From positions 14,751,957 through 14,815,956 of the forward strand of contig OZ024874.1 in NCBI GenBank assembly GCA_964017185.1: a stretch of DNA of 64,000 nt, read 5' to 3'. A model generated the notes under the pieces. That model made no database searches. It saw nothing but the letters and a program-made list of their open reading frames with translations, and was not told where the DNA came from. Of this stretch, positions 1 through 11,647 are shown one piece after another. The stretch is from Rugalucina vietnamica (lineage: Eukaryota; Mollusca; Bivalvia; Lucinida; Lucinidae). Made by a program: the position numbers and the translations under genes. Each line of letters opens with the position of its first letter. Position 1 is the stretch's first letter.

Positions 1-1250
1 GCCAACCAGTTCCAGAGGCCTGTTTGTTCAAATTTATGTTTTACATCCCAGTCAACAGCTTTGGTCATGCCGGGATGTTGCAACCATTTCATGGGACTTT
101 TACCCAAAATAGGGGTCATTGCATCTAAAAGGTACTTCAAAACCAAGTAAACAACTACATGTATTGCTTATATTAATGGATCGTTTTAAGTATAACACTT
201 TTCCTGAGCAGGCTAAGACCTTTAAGCCGTTAACCAGTAATCAGGAGGTCGGCCAGTAAATTAAGCTTTGCCTGGAGGCACAAGCAGCCCATCTTTTTCT
301 CTCTCCTGAAATATGCGGGGCCTATAAGCATTGCGTTTTTACACGACGGAGTGACATACGCCCTATCATAGGCATAATATAAGCTCACCTGGTGAGCCTT
401 CAGCTCAGGTGAGTTTAATATAGGGCAATGCGCCTAACAAACAAGAAAGTTATTTTTTTTTTAATTTTATTGTCATACATTTATTGTTGAAGGTATACAA
501 TAACCAATGGTATATTAGTCGACGGTTTAACCCTAATAAGGTAAAATATTTGCTGCTTTAACAATGATACTTTTTCATGCTTACTTTTCAAAATAATAGC
601 TAGGCATTTTGGTTGCCTGAAAGCCAGCCTAAATCTGACATTCAAACAATTGAACGATTAGGTTGCAAGTGGTTAGCCTTATTTTGCAAAATTATAAACA
701 AGTATCTGCAGTGGCACAACTTTTACCATAAAAAAGTCATAACAGCTAGAACTGTCAAAAAATCTGACTAGCACAGCCCTACTCAAGCATTTTATATCCA
801 ATAGGACTTCTTGAATACCATATTAGTTCAAATAATCACATATATTCATAATGTTTCTCATATTCTTTTTGCAAGTTTGTAAAAGCTATTAATGAGTTAA
901 GGTCCTTGTTCTACAAAAGAATTTTGGATTTGAATAAATTGACAGAAATGGTGCTTGTCCTTGTGTCCATAACCACTGCTCTTCGCATCTATGGGGAAGG
1001 GCCGGGATTGCTATAAGCCCCACCCCCAGGGGACAAACTGGATGCTCTTTGCCATGCATTACACAATAGAAAATCTGCCTTGTTTGGGCCAGGATGTCAA
1101 AACCCTGCCATTTCCATTGCACTGTTTGGACAATAAAAAGTAATTGCCCCACACTTTAGCCCGACTATCCCCAACCAAGTTGGTGTGTGTGTGTGGGTGG
1201 AGGGGGGGGCGTGGCTACAAATGACTTGTGCAATAAATTGAAATCAAAAT
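1..1250. other. Intergenic, repeat hairpin only
   Basis: No coding signal is visible. The one structured piece is a hairpin at 384-413 (ctcacctg pairing with caggtgag), flanked by gccctat/atagggc. It resembles the terminal hairpin of the dispersed 1.7-kb family seen at 4931, 42531 and 46237, so it may be a solo end. A short GT run and a G run lie near 1180-1210. Confidence 0.5.
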
Positions 1251-1636
1251 TACCGTATTCGTTCTAATAAGCGCACATGCTCCAAAAAGCGCACACCCTG
1301 GTCGTTTCCGAAAAACGTGTGCATAAGTGCACACTGCTCGACTAGCATATTGGTATTTTACAGAATTTTTACACAAAAATATCATATTGGTCAGCCCCTA
1401 GAAAAGTGGGAAGCTTGAATTGTAAACATATTCAAGCCCAATGGTCAAATGCTATTTGGAAACGATTTGAACACTAAAATGACATCAAAATTGATTATTT
1501 TGACATGTTTATTTTGTAAGTTAATGTGTTGGTTTGGTTCATAGTGTGCGCTTATTAGAATGATATTTTGTTACCTTAACTTTAAATAATTTTGAAAAGT
1601 TAAGCGCACTGTGCGCTAATTAGAATGAATATGGTA
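1251..1636. mobile_element. Short TIR element (MITE-like), 386 bp
   Basis: Near-perfect terminal inverted repeats of about 26 bp: taccgtattcgttctaataa at the left, and its diverged reverse complement ending gaatatggta at the right. Both ends carry a subterminal gcgcac. No reading frame lies between them, so it is non-autonomous. I could not settle the target-site duplication, so the superfamily is open. Confidence 0.65.
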
Positions 1637-1639
1637 ATC

Positions 1640-2445
1640 TAGAAATGATTGTTTGTAAAATGCTATGCCCCCAACTGTATGATTGCCCTTAACCTGGTAC
1701 AGCCTTTATGATTAATTTATTTCAATTGTATAAAGTGAAATTTCCTGGTGAAGCAGCTGTATTTCCTCTGTTTTGCCCTTGTTCCAGAAACAGAATGCTG
1801 GCTTTTTGTAGGAAAGTTGAAAATAGAGTAAACAGTTCATAATTCTGGAATTCTGTCTCAGTTTGACAGTAAATCAGGTGATCCACTCAGACTACTCTTC
1901 AGCCCCAACCAGTATACCAATATGAAGCCTGTAGCTAAAATACATTTTGAGATATCTTTTTCAAAATTTGGTTTCAAAGGGACATAACTCAGAAAAGGGG
2001 AACAACTTGGACACGAAAAAAAATATGGGGTCAACTTTTTTTTTCATGAGGAATCTGTATATCAAATTTCACAACCCTAGCATTCACCATTCAAAGTTTC
2101 AAATTTCACCAAAAAGTAGAAAAATCAATCAAAATTTTGTAATTTTGTCAAAATTTAAGGAAAAGTTCTCAAAAGTTAAAAAGGTCAGTATGCAAAATAT
2201 GAAGGCTCTATCACAGACATATTTTGAGATACAATGAATCTTGCACACAAGATTTTGTATTCAAAGGGACAGAACTCTGCAGCAAAAAATATGGATCAGT
2301 TATTTTGCAGGAATTTTCAAAACCATGGCATGCAACATTCAAAAGTTTTTAAAAAAAGTGACAAACAGACATACACACACACTCACACATAGACAAGCCA
2401 AAAGAAATTTGCCGTTCCAACTTTTTCCAAGTTAAGATCATAATG
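1640..2445. repeat. Dispersed family C copy, single internal unit
   Basis: Starts with tgctatgcccccaactgtat and ends with ttccaactttttccaagtta, so its ends are a decayed inverted repeat of the form ATGCCCCCAACT. Inside is one copy of the ~315-bp module (cagccccaac, gaaggctct, caaagggacataactc) that is repeated about 3.7 times in the relative at 17220-18725. Short open frames here follow the repeat and are not credible genes. Confidence 0.7.
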
Positions 2446-2501
2446 ATTTATTCATAATCATCATATGTAAGTTTTTAACTATGTTAGGAAATGTTCAATA
2501 T

Positions 2502-2506
<5 letters not shown>

Positions 2507-2540
<34 letters not shown>
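2507..2540. repeat. (GTAA)n microsatellite, LINE tail
   Basis: About eight tetranucleotide units. Read on the minus strand it is a (TTAC)n tail just after an AATAAA signal, which is how several LINE clades end. It therefore belongs to the LINE remnant to its right. Confidence 0.75.
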
Positions 2541-2541
<1 letters not shown>

Positions 2542-2990
2542 TCTTTTATTACAGTGACATATGCATACGTAAATGGTACATGTAATTATAATACAAAATT
2601 TGCACCCGGCCCAATGGGCCCAAATGTCACTTTATCAACATACTGTACAAAATTAAATACGAAGTGTTATCAGAAGCCTTTCAAACAAATATATAGTCAT
2701 GATATGATGTTATTTGTTATAAAGTGTTCTTCGTCTTTTTAAGAACGCATTTACCAGATATTTTGCTGTTTGACGTGGATACGAACAAACTAGGAGTTTC
2801 ATTTTCTCATGATTGTCCATTTGTGTCCAAGTATTCTCAGGAAAGCGTTGAATAATGTCTCTAAACCACTGCTCACGTAGGGTAGTATATAATGTACAGT
2901 CAATGTACATTTTGTATGTTCTTATAATAAAATGTTCCATCTGACACAGATATATACATGTAGGCAAATATTTCTAATCAAACTAATGAG
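2541..2990 (-). pseudogene. LINE 3' end: C-terminal remnant plus 3' UTR
   Basis: The minus-strand frame from 2967 to about 2713 gives a short protein with the look of a LINE C-terminus after the zinc-knuckle region: an EHF-like segment, then LREQWF, PENTW and KLLVCSYPRQ, ending in a basic FLKRRR stretch. It is followed by an untranslated stretch, an AATAAA signal and the (TTAC)n tail. The upstream polymerase is missing, so this is a 5'-truncated insertion. The clade cannot be assigned from so short a piece. Confidence 0.6.
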
Positions 2991-3091
2991 GTACATGCAT
3001 GACTGTGAATATAAAAGAAAAAGAAATGGCCTATATTTTCTTTTTGGAAAAAAGTAGTTGAAATAATACTGCACATACTTCTAAGCCAGGT

Positions 3092-3314
3092 CATGGGAAA
3101 ACTAACATTTGGCATATGCAAAAACAAAGGCGCAGATCAGCTTCATGGTACTGTGAAGCTGATCACCACCTTTGTTTATTACAGGGATAGTACAATGCCA
3201 CTACTTTCTAAATCTAAAATTGTCAGCCTTTAGTCAGCTTCTGTTTCTGCACAGCCTAATTTGTGTCAGAGCTAGTTGTTGGTTTTCAAATCAAGAGTGT
3301 TGGTTTTCTCATGA
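3092..3314. mobile_element. Family D TIR element with internal hairpin, copy 1
   Basis: Bounded by catgggaaaac and gttttctcatg. Off-centre it has a hairpin: caaaggcgcagatcagcttc pairing with gaagctgatcaccacctttg. The same layout recurs at 6882-7062, 27938-28135 and 57497-57710, with partial copies near 8260 and 37343. No coding capacity. Confidence 0.75.
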
Positions 3315-3627
3315 AAATGCTTAATTCTAACATACTCATGGGAAACTATGTCTGTGCATAGGAAAGTGTGGGCTGTACAAGTACTGGTTGCACTACACTT
3401 AAACACCTTTACATTCAAAAAGCAGAAAATTGTTCACATGCATTGCCCAGAAATATTAAACTGTCAAACCTGATAATAAATCTTTGCCAATTATGTTAGT
3501 CTGTAGGACTTTAGGCGTATTTTTTCTGATCAAGATATTAACATTAGTTTGTCCTAAGAGGACCTGCAAACATTTTGCAAATCAGTCAGCATATTAAGCT
3601 TTTATGGCCGACATAAATTTTGAATAG

Positions 3628-3775
3628 GTGTGGCCGAGTGGTTTAGAGCGCTGATATTTCATTATCGCACTTAACCACTCGATCATCTCACCTCTGTGTC
3701 ATCCCACCTATTAACTGCCCGTCTCTTATGAGCTGAAATAATCTTGAAAGGGACGTTAAACTGAATCAAATAAAA
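3628..3775 (+). mobile_element. tRNA-derived SINE (family S1), internally deleted
   Basis: The 5' part, gtgtggccgagtggtttaga, resembles a tRNA A box. The 3' part, cttgaaagggacgttaaact followed by an A-rich tail, is the same tail as the fuller minus-strand copies at 9593-9853 and 37606-38525. The B box and middle are missing here. Confidence 0.7.
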
Positions 3776-3935
3776 AAGGAAAAGAATAGGTATTTTGCAT
3801 TGATGATCATGAAAATGCATACTTTTCAAAACAAATTTAATTGATCATGAGTATTTGGTCTTTAAGTATAAGGGTCATTTGTGTCATCTTATATTGAATA
3901 TGAGCAATAGTAATCAAATACCAAGACAGCAGCTG

Positions 3936-4078
3936 TAGTGTAATGGATAGTGTATTCGCTTAGCAATCAATAGGTTGTGGGTTCGAAACCCGGCTAGTAC
4001 ATATGCCTGTCATGTTGGTGACAAATGTTCATCCTGACGTAATAAAGGCAAACCGCCCATAGGGTGCAACATTTTTTT
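3936..4078 (+). mobile_element. tRNA-Arg-like SINE head or tRNA pseudogene
   Basis: gtagtgtaatggatagtg resembles the A-box/D-arm of arginine tRNAs, and gtgggttcgaaaccc is a good B-box/T-arm. The two flanks do not pair as an acceptor stem and the anticodon arm is poor, so a working tRNA is unlikely. A SINE head fits better, given the unrelated tail and T run that follow. Confidence 0.6.
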
Positions 4079-4079
4079 A

Positions 4080-4930
4080 GCATTCAAAATGTGGCAAAAT
4101 AGTAAAATTGCTTTCCAACCATAAGTTTTTGTACAGAAAATCACTATTGAAAAATGCTTTCAATGGTCCAAACTTTTTTTTTTCAATCAAGTATCAAAAT
4201 TTATGCTGCATTTTTGCGACAAATAAAGTGCTCAATTGTGTCATCTACAATTAGAAGCAGTTGCAAAAATATGACAAAAATAAAAACAAACAACAACAAC
4301 AACAAAAAAAAACACCATCATACACCAGCAAACACACTATAGTCTATCATCTTGGTAACATTAAACTGTTAGGAGCAAATTAGCTTCTTTTGAGGCTGAC
4401 TGCCATTAAACAAGCCTGAACATGTGAACAGACCCGTATTTCAATTTTCATGATTCACATGACCAAATTCAGGGGTTTTGCTAACTATCAAAATGCCACT
4501 GGTGCCGAGGGCCAACTGGTCTCAAAATCTACCGGCACTCTGAATTTTCAACTGGCCCGACTATTCTTTCCATGTCGAAGTTGTTTTGGATACAGAGGTC
4601 AGCACATTGCAAGACAAATTTAGCACAAACAAATTACGATGATTTTTCGTCTAAACAGTTGGCCATAACAGCACATATTATTTGTACACAATACTTAAAT
4701 GTAGCCAGTCACTGCAGTAATTATAAGTCAACAGCTTTCCAACACTACATTCAGTTGGTTAAACTATTTACATCACTCTTGCACAATCACTTTGAAAATA
4801 AGCAGCACCATTTCGAACAAACACTTTTTTTTTCTGAAAAATTCAGCTGGCCGGGAGGACCAGCTGCACCACATTTTAACTGGCCCAAGACCAAAATTTA
4901 CTGGCGGCCAGGGCCAGTGGGCCCCCTCTT
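4080..4930. other. Intergenic, repeat-like GGCCA-rich inverted ends
   Basis: No gene recognised. From about 4495 to 4925 the two ends carry loosely inverted ccactgg/ggccagtgg blocks, suggesting a decayed TIR element. I could not define its borders. A 140-codon frame inside it shows no domain and crosses these ends. Confidence 0.35.
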
Positions 4931-6679
4931 AAACCAGAGGACCAATGGTCCTGTAAATGCTCACCTGAGACCTGGTATATGCTACCTCAGCTGACCTTGC
5001 CATAAAATAGGTCAAGGTCATCCAGGGGTCATGATTATATAAACTTTGTAGAGCTCCAATCACTGATGCTTCATGCCAAGTTTCAACATCATAGGTCTTC
5101 CGGTTCTGCAGAAGAAAGTTTTTAAAGGTTTTTGCTATTTATAGCCATGGCAGCCATCTTGGTCATGTGACCTTGACCATTTACATAAATGTTCATTCTC
5201 CCTTCCTAAGAATGCTCCACATGACGTTTGGCTTTGATTGACCAAACAGTTTCAGAGAAGAAGATATTTGAATATTATGGTAATATACATGTATATATAG
5301 CCCAGGGGCAGGGGCAGACAACCCCCTGGGGACATTTTTTCCCATATACTGAATCTTCTGTCCATTTGCATACTCCCAGCAAGTTTCCCCCATAATGGCA
5401 TTTAATTACATTTTACTAATTTTCCCCATTCAAATACATGGGCAAAATATGTTGGCCTGGCCATAAAATAGGTCAAGGTCATCCCAAGGTCATGATTTAA
5501 ATAAACTTTGTAGAGCTCCTGTCCCTGATGCCAAGTTTCAAAAATCAAAGGCCTTCTGGTTCTTCAGAAGAACTTTTTTAAAGGTCTTTGCTATTTATAG
5601 CCATGGTGGCCATCTAAGAATGCTCCACATGACGTTTGGCTTTGATTGGCCAAACGGTTTCAGAGCAGAAGATCTTTGAATATTATGGTAATATACAGTA
5701 CACAGTATATTGGGGGTGGGAGCAGACCTGCCCCTGGGGCCTATGGTCCATTTTTTCAGAATCATAAATGTTCTGTCCATTTGTCCATGTCCATAAAGTT
5801 TTTCCCTTCAAATGACATTTTGACAATTGCATGGGCGACCTATGTTGACCTTGCCATACGGTAGGTCAAGGTCATCCCAGGGTCATGAGTTATATAAAAT
5901 TTGTAGAGCTCCTCCCCATGATGCCTCATGCCAAGGTTCAAACTCATAGGACTTCTGCTTCTTAAAAAGAAGACTTTCAAAGGTTTTTGCTATTTATAGC
6001 CATGGCGGCCATCTTGGTCATGTGACCTTGACCATTTATATAAACTTTTGTTCTTCCATCCAAAGGATACTACATAAAAAATTAGCTTTAATTGGTCAAG
6101 TGGTTACGGAGCAAATTAAGTTTTACATTTAATTTGTAAATGATCTTTAGCAAAGGTCAAGAAATGACCTTGACCTTTTATACTCACAACACTTCATTGA
6201 CTCAACATGTTGTCTGTATCTACCAACTTTCAGGTCACAGGCTACAAAACTTTTTGAAAAATTCAATGTTTTCAATATTTTCCATTGAAAAGCCTATGTA
6301 ACCTAAATCGAGCTTGCCGTAAAATAGGTCAAGGTCAACCAAAGGTCATGATTTATATAAACTATGATGGTCAATGAGTCCCCAATGTTACATACAAAGT
6401 TTCATTGAAATCTATCCACCGGTTACAGAGAAGAAGAATTTTTTTTATGGTTTTTACCATGTATGGGCATGGAGGCCATCTTGGTCATGTGACCTGGACC
6501 ATTTATATAGACTTTCATTCCCCTTTACTAAGGATGCTCCACATGAAGTTTGGATTTGATTGGTCAAGCAGTTTCAGAGAATAAGAACTTTGAAATTGTG
6601 AATGACGACAGACGGACGCCGGAGCATGGCCATCCTATAAGCTCACCTTTTGAGCCTTGGGCTCAGGTGAGCTAAAAAA
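4931..6679 (-). repeat. Dispersed family B element, copy 1 (1.7 kb)
   Basis: Starts aaaccagaggaccaatggtc and ends gctcaggtgagctaaa. It holds several internal copies of a module with ggtcaaggtcat, gccatcttggtcatgtgacc and ctttgtagagctcc. In the other copies (42531-43740 and 46237-47900) the order is reversed, so this copy is in opposite orientation. No conserved reading frame spans the modules. Autonomous partner and class are unknown. Confidence 0.75.
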
Positions 6680-6881
6680 AAGCCCTGCAAATTGTGTGTC
6701 CACAGCTACTTGTTGACCTTGTTGATCCCGCAGGTCTTCTTGCTCTGTGCAGGCCCATAGCTGCTTCTAAAATGTACTTGGTTGATTCAGAATGATGCTT
6801 TACATCTGTTAGCTGTACACTGTAGTAGCTGCACTTCAGGTGCTGAAAAATGGCAAATAATTCTTTATATATGAGCCTGTG

Positions 6882-7062
6882 CATGAGAAAACCAACAATT
6901 TGGGTATCTCACCAAGCCCGACACAAACCAGGCAGTACAGTCACAGAAGCAGGCTAGAAGCTTGATATTTCATATTTAAGAAGGAATGTACTATCCAATC
7001 AGTTACTGCGAAGCTGATCTGCACCTTTGTTTTTGCCTGTGCAAATTGTTGTTTTTCTCATG
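6882..7062. mobile_element. Family D TIR element, copy 2
   Basis: catgagaaaaccaacaa at the left and gtttttctcatg at the right. Near the right end it keeps one hairpin arm, gcgaagctgatctgcacc. Relatives are at 3092 and 57497. Confidence 0.7.
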
Positions 7063-7195
7063 CAGTGGCTCATATCATTTGAATGTATGACTTTGTTTTG
7101 AAGCTTTCTGATGCCCATACACAGAAGTAGAGATAATTTTGCAGATTGAAACCCTGACTGCAGAACTTATTTCTTACTTTTATATGTTAAAAGAG

Positions 7196-7197
<2 letters not shown>

Positions 7198-7231
<34 letters not shown>
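7198..7231. repeat. Poly(A) run, about 34 bp
   Basis: An uninterrupted A tract, probably an old retrotransposon tail. No element could be recognised to its left. Run length is prone to sequencing error. Confidence 0.8.
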
Positions 7232-7233
<2 letters not shown>

Positions 7234-7596
7234 AGATTTTTGTCAAGTTGAAGAATTTGAAGTTCTTGAAATTGTTTTAAACATGATTTATGAAGCTTAC
7301 TACTAAAAGCTATCAGAACTTACAAGAGTAGATATTGACATCATAATGCAATGTTTTTATTCCATAAGCTCAAGGCATACATATAAAATTTGAACAAAAT
7401 TTTTTGTTGGATTCTGTCCTGGACCAGATACATGTATTTGAAATATACATCTACATTTATGGAATTTATTGAAAATATTTATCTGTGCCAGATCCTGTTA
7501 TACCCAAAAACTTCAATATCAAAAGTAATTGAAGTATACTTACCATCAAATGAAAGTACATGTAACTTTCTCATTCACATCATGCATTGCGTGCAT

Positions 7597-10226
7597 TCAA
7601 TGTCGATACATCCGCGTCTTCAATATGGCATCCTCTGCCTTTATGCCAAGCCTTCCACTGAGTCTACAATGTATACGAAAACAGAAATGGGTAGTGTAAT
7701 TACAATCTGCACAAATTCATAAGTTCTTGCAATGGCAGTCTAGATATAGAGACCACTTACCTCTTTCAAAATAAACACTATTTCTGGTAAATCTTACAAT
7801 GTCAGAATGCCCTCTCTTCATCAAAATGATGTTAGCTAAGACCGTGAAACACACAAAATCAACCAACACAGGGTATAATCAAATGGTACTAGTCTACCTA
7901 TGCTGTCATTCAAGATAACTGACATGATTGATACAACTATCAATACTAGATCAGCATGTTTTTGCATGTACATGTGTAATTGTATGGCTTGGGTGATAGC
8001 ATGTTTGTTAGGGGTAGGGAAACATACACAATGCTCTGTTGAATTAAAGGGTCTCAAAATCAGCAAAAGAAAAACATGCCATACATATACCTTTCACAAT
8101 GAAATCTCCAGTTCACAGAGATGTTGGACTTCCTTCTTGAGCTGCTGCTGTCTTCCATACATTAATCTGAAAAGCCAACACAGACTGATTAGTTTGAATT
8201 ATCTGAATTTGCATATTTTTCTATACAATCTGCATAACACTTAACATCAAAGTGAGCCGCATCATAAGAAAACCAACATTTTGCATATGCAAAATGTCAA
8301 AAACAAAGGTGCAGATCAGCTTCGCAGTAAATCCTGTGACATTCATATTTAATGCACCAGTCATTTGTATCCATGCCTCCTCTGGGGCTATCCCCCACCC
8401 CTCCCCGTAGGTGGGGGGTGGACAGTGGGTACAAATGACTGGTACAATAATGTGACAGTGTTTAGGTGGGAAATTAAAACCCCTGCACATCCCCAACAGA
8501 GATTAAACTCTGGTACATTATCCCGCTATGTCCCTTCAAGGTTAAGGGGGGGGGGGGGTTAGGACGGTGGACCCTTTTCTGTGACGTGTGACTGGCCTTT
8601 TTAAAGTCTGTGATTTTTTCACTCTGTGGTTTGTGACAGGGGCATTTTCTGTGATGTGTTAAACACAAATTTAAATCCCTGTGATCTGTGATTTGTAAAT
8701 TTTGAAATCTGTGAATTGTGATTATCATCATTCCTTGTGATTGTAAAACCAATTGTCTAAAAGTGCATTAAAATCCCATCCCTGGACCTCAAGAATAATC
8801 AAATTTTCTTATGTCGGGGGTGATCTGCCGAACCCCTCTTTCAACAATAAGTATACCCCATCTCATACCCTTTGCAACTTGGCACTCATGAATTACATGT
8901 ACTTAAACATTTTGTGGCTGACAGGTCTGATGACTAACAGAAATAAAGCTATTGCACTATCATGCATAGAATTAACATTTTCATTTGAGGTTTAAGACTA
9001 TATTTTAAAGCTGTTAATAAACTGACCAACACCAGAATAAAATACTGATGCATATCATATTAACGTTTAAACAGAGGTTTTTGCTATACTTTTTAGGCAG
9101 TTTATAGTAAAATGATTCCATTTTCCTCTGCACCACAATGAAAAGGCAAGAGTCTCTACCATACATGTAATGTAAGGCTAAGATGGTCTCATTTTACAAG
9201 TAACCATGAAATAATGCGTTAAAATGGCACATTCCTTTGATATGAATAGTTATCTTTTAGTAACTGAGTCAATACAGTGCAAAAACATTGGCAACATTGC
9301 TGAATTGTCTGTGATTACGAAAATGCATTGTCTGTGATTTGTGAAATCATCATTTGAAAACTGTGATTTGTGATTTTTTGTTTTAAATCTCTGTGAGCTG
9401 TGACCAGACCCCCTCTAACCCTTTATTTCTGGCCCCAGGGGGTGCGGGGATACAAAGTGATACATGTATCATTATTGGGGATTCAAGGGTAGTTCATGGT
9501 GTCTGCTCCACCTCAGTCCAACCAACGCACTTTCCAAGTCTGATTCTGTATATTGGAGTGCTTTCAGCGTAATGGGTAGACCGAAATTTTTTTTGATTCA
9601 GTTTAACATCCCTTTCAAGATTATTTCAGCTCATATGAGATGGGCCAATCAGTATGTGGGGTGAAAACGGGAGAATCCCGAGAAAAAAAACCCTGACATG
9701 CCCACAAGTAGAACTTGGCATGTCTCACATGTGGCCTGAGCGGGGCTCGAACCCATACCAGACACAGCAGTGAGATGATCGAATGGTTTGATCGAATGGT
9801 TAAGTGCAGTAATGAAATGTCAGCGCTCATGACCACACAGCCACGGGGGCCTCCGGAGTCCCAATGATGGACAGCCTGCTCCGCCTCACTTTGAGTTTAA
9901 ATAGATCTAGAAAAATTATTGAGATTTTGAAAAAAGCAGTTTCTGCAAGAATGTGTACAGACAGTAGGTCTATTTTATGGAAGAATAAAAAAAAATCAAC
10001 AGCAATGTAATGGATGGACTTTGTGCGTGGCATGGGAGATCGTGAATCCGCTCCTGGATTTTGAGTGGGTCTTGCTTGTGCCCTAATAGCACACATCAGT
10101 TTTGTCTTCTATTTATTAAAGAAGAATCGAAAATTTGACAGAAAAAAAAAACAAAGACTTTGTCAAAGTTCAGAATTTCTGATTTTGCAACTGGAATTGC
10201 GTCAAAACGTGATTTCCTTACCTCAT
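7597..10226 (-). CDS. Candidate small coiled-coil protein gene, three exons
   Basis: Unrecognised and tentative. The CDS pieces would be 10226-10222 (ATGAG, then a consensus GTAAGG donor), 8166-8098 (after a clean ttggcttttcag acceptor) and 7663-7597 (after a pyrimidine-rich acceptor ending ttgtag, closing with TGA). Phases agree at both junctions (2 then 2), giving 46 residues. An in-frame stop lies 24 bases before the ATG, and AATAAA occurs downstream near 7362 on this strand. The product is charged and helix-prone: QQQLKKEVQHLCELE in the middle and a short basic end (KTRMYRH). The middle donor (GTGAAAG) is weak. A CpG-rich promoter-like zone lies just upstream at 10330-11060. With no transcript data, chance remains a real possibility. 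Confidence 0.3.
8331..8466. mobile_element. Small foldback/MITE, about 135 bp
   Basis: Inverted arms accagtcatttgtatcc and gggtacaaatgactggt, with outer cctgtgacatt/aatgtgacag, enclose a C/G-rich centre. No coding. It lies just right of a partial family D copy (about 8260-8330). Confidence 0.55.
8540..9425. repeat. Degenerate ctgtgatttgtga repeat stretch
   Basis: Two blocks (8575-8745 and 9305-9400) are built of diverged ctgtgattt/tgtgatttgtga units, framed by G- or C-rich ends (gttaagggggg near 8543, ccccctctaaccc near 9410) that look inverted. It may be one decayed TIR element of about 0.9 kb. Open frames here follow the repeat. Confidence 0.45.
9593..9853 (-). mobile_element. tRNA-derived SINE (family S1), fullest copy
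   Basis: On the minus strand: a tRNA-like head with A box gtggctgtgtggtcatgag and B box gggttcgagccc, then a body (tgccaagttctacttgtggg, gattggcccatctcatatga) and the tail cttgaaagggatgttaaact with a run of A. The head carries an internal tandem duplication of a ~15-base segment (gatcgaatggtt twice on the plus strand). The tail is shared with the copies at 3628 and 37606. Confidence 0.8.
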
Positions 10227-10329
10227 CAAACACTGTAGCGTGTGTCAAATCCAAAATGTAACATTTCTTTGAGCTAAATCATTGTGAAATTTATTAAAAC
10301 ATTGAATAAAACTGAACATTTGTCGTTTC

Positions 10330-11060
10330 ATCGATTCAATTCGTCTGTGATGGCGGCGAACAAAAATGAATGGGTTAAATTTAGTAGTCGCACCGAACAC
10401 GTGACTTTGTTAGCAACGTTATCGAAAAGCCGCGGCGGCGGAAAAATAATCAAGAGGTAGTCCTCTTTTAAAGGGACCTTCTCGAAAAATACTTTGAATC
10501 ACACTCTTTCAAATACACACAAGGCTGACCGAAGGATTTTTTGAGTTGGAACCAAAATTTCTTTTATGAGAGTTGCTTAGTTACTTTGCTAGAGGCGCGC
10601 ATTAAATCTCTGCGCGGATTTTGATCCATTTTTGTACACAGCAATCTACAAGTCGGACAAAGCTGGAGAGAATGGTACCCGGCTCGGAGGCGGCGGACGA
10701 CTTGTAGATCTGTAGTCTTGATCATCTAGCCGCTCTATAGGATATGAGCTGGAGCTGAGATCAGAATCGGCCAGAGGCTTGTTGATCAAGTCTAGTAGAT
10801 CTGCAGTTACGCCGACCTCAAATGCGACGCCTTCCGGGTCAAGACCTGTCACGTGACCTGGTCAACTCGACCAGGCGACTCGTTGAACTGCGTCGCCTGT
10901 GACCTTCCGGTGAGTCGCGACCAGGCGACTCGCCCCGCCCCTTTAGGTCGTGTTGATATAAATAGTGCGAGGGCGACCAGTTTTGGTGGGTTGTGTCTCC
11001 AGCTTTCGTCTGTGGCGGTCATTCATTCTACGTTTTGTGTTATGGAAATTACTTAAAATC
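10330..11060. promoter_or_regulatory. CpG-rich promoter-like region with TATA and GC boxes
   Basis: CpG frequency rises sharply against CpG-poor surroundings. On the plus strand a GC box (ccccgccc, 10933-10940) is followed by TATAAATA (10957-10964), a textbook core-promoter spacing. CACGTG boxes occur near 10399 and 10850. No convincing downstream exon was found on the plus strand. On the minus strand the region precedes the candidate gene starting at 10226, so a bidirectional promoter is possible. The minus frame at 10646-10852 lacks an ATG and a recognisable domain. Confidence 0.4.
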
Positions 11061-11640
11061 ACTTTATGCTTTAGTTGGACAACATTTGAGGAAAGTTACA
11101 CTGAAATTCATACTGGCGAGAGACTTTACATTAATAATCATTACATTTCGTGGATTTTGTGCATTAAATCTCGATCGTCGTGACTTTTAGTTATCGTGGT
11201 TACCCCACCCACTTAGTGAAGCCACACTACTCTACCCTGAGGATTCATTAAACAGTATCTGGGACCTATAGCCTAGGATTTGCTGTATGTAATTCACACC
11301 AACAAAGAACCTTATTCTAGTTTTCTGATTAAAGCAAGATTTATTTGAAATCATTCTCAGTGTTCATTTATGTACCAGAAAACATGGGCAACCTTTAACC
11401 CCATACCACCCCCGGCCTAAAGGTTGTTACAATATCAACATAAGTGGACCAGGGCGTCAAATACAGCGTGCTTATTCTAAAGTGTATATTGAAAAAGGAC
11501 GATAAACACACATTTTTTGGATTATCTGGGTACCAGGTGACATCGATTAATGATAAAAACAATTAACCGATACAACATATGTCTTATATCACTGAAAGCA
11601 TGAATCATGTGATCCTATCATGGATCTAAAGCAGAATTAT
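11061..11640. other. Intergenic, nothing recognised
   Basis: Short overlapping frames at 10965-11190 lie downstream of the TATA box but have no domain or good splice sites. The rest shows no repeat I can name. Confidence 0.4.
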
Positions 11641-11647
11641 GTAAAAA

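Noticed and set aside
3936..4005. Functional tRNA-Arg gene
   Set aside because: A and B boxes are present, but the acceptor ends do not pair and the T-stem has a mismatch. A SINE head or pseudogene fits better.
4572..4994. 140-codon plus-strand frame
   Set aside because: It runs across the ends of two repeats (the ggcca-rich block and family B) and has no domain.
10207..10260. Alternative reading of the first exon of the minus-strand candidate gene (KKCYILDLTHATVFDE)
   Set aside because: This frame ends in phase 0 at the donor, whereas the next exon needs phase 2 to stay open. The ATGAG reading is the one that joins.
10646..10852. Minus-strand 68-codon frame in the CpG-rich region
   Set aside because: It opens with GTG, has no ATG start, and no splice donor of note joins it to the candidate exons to the left. 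Probably open because of CpG-rich composition.
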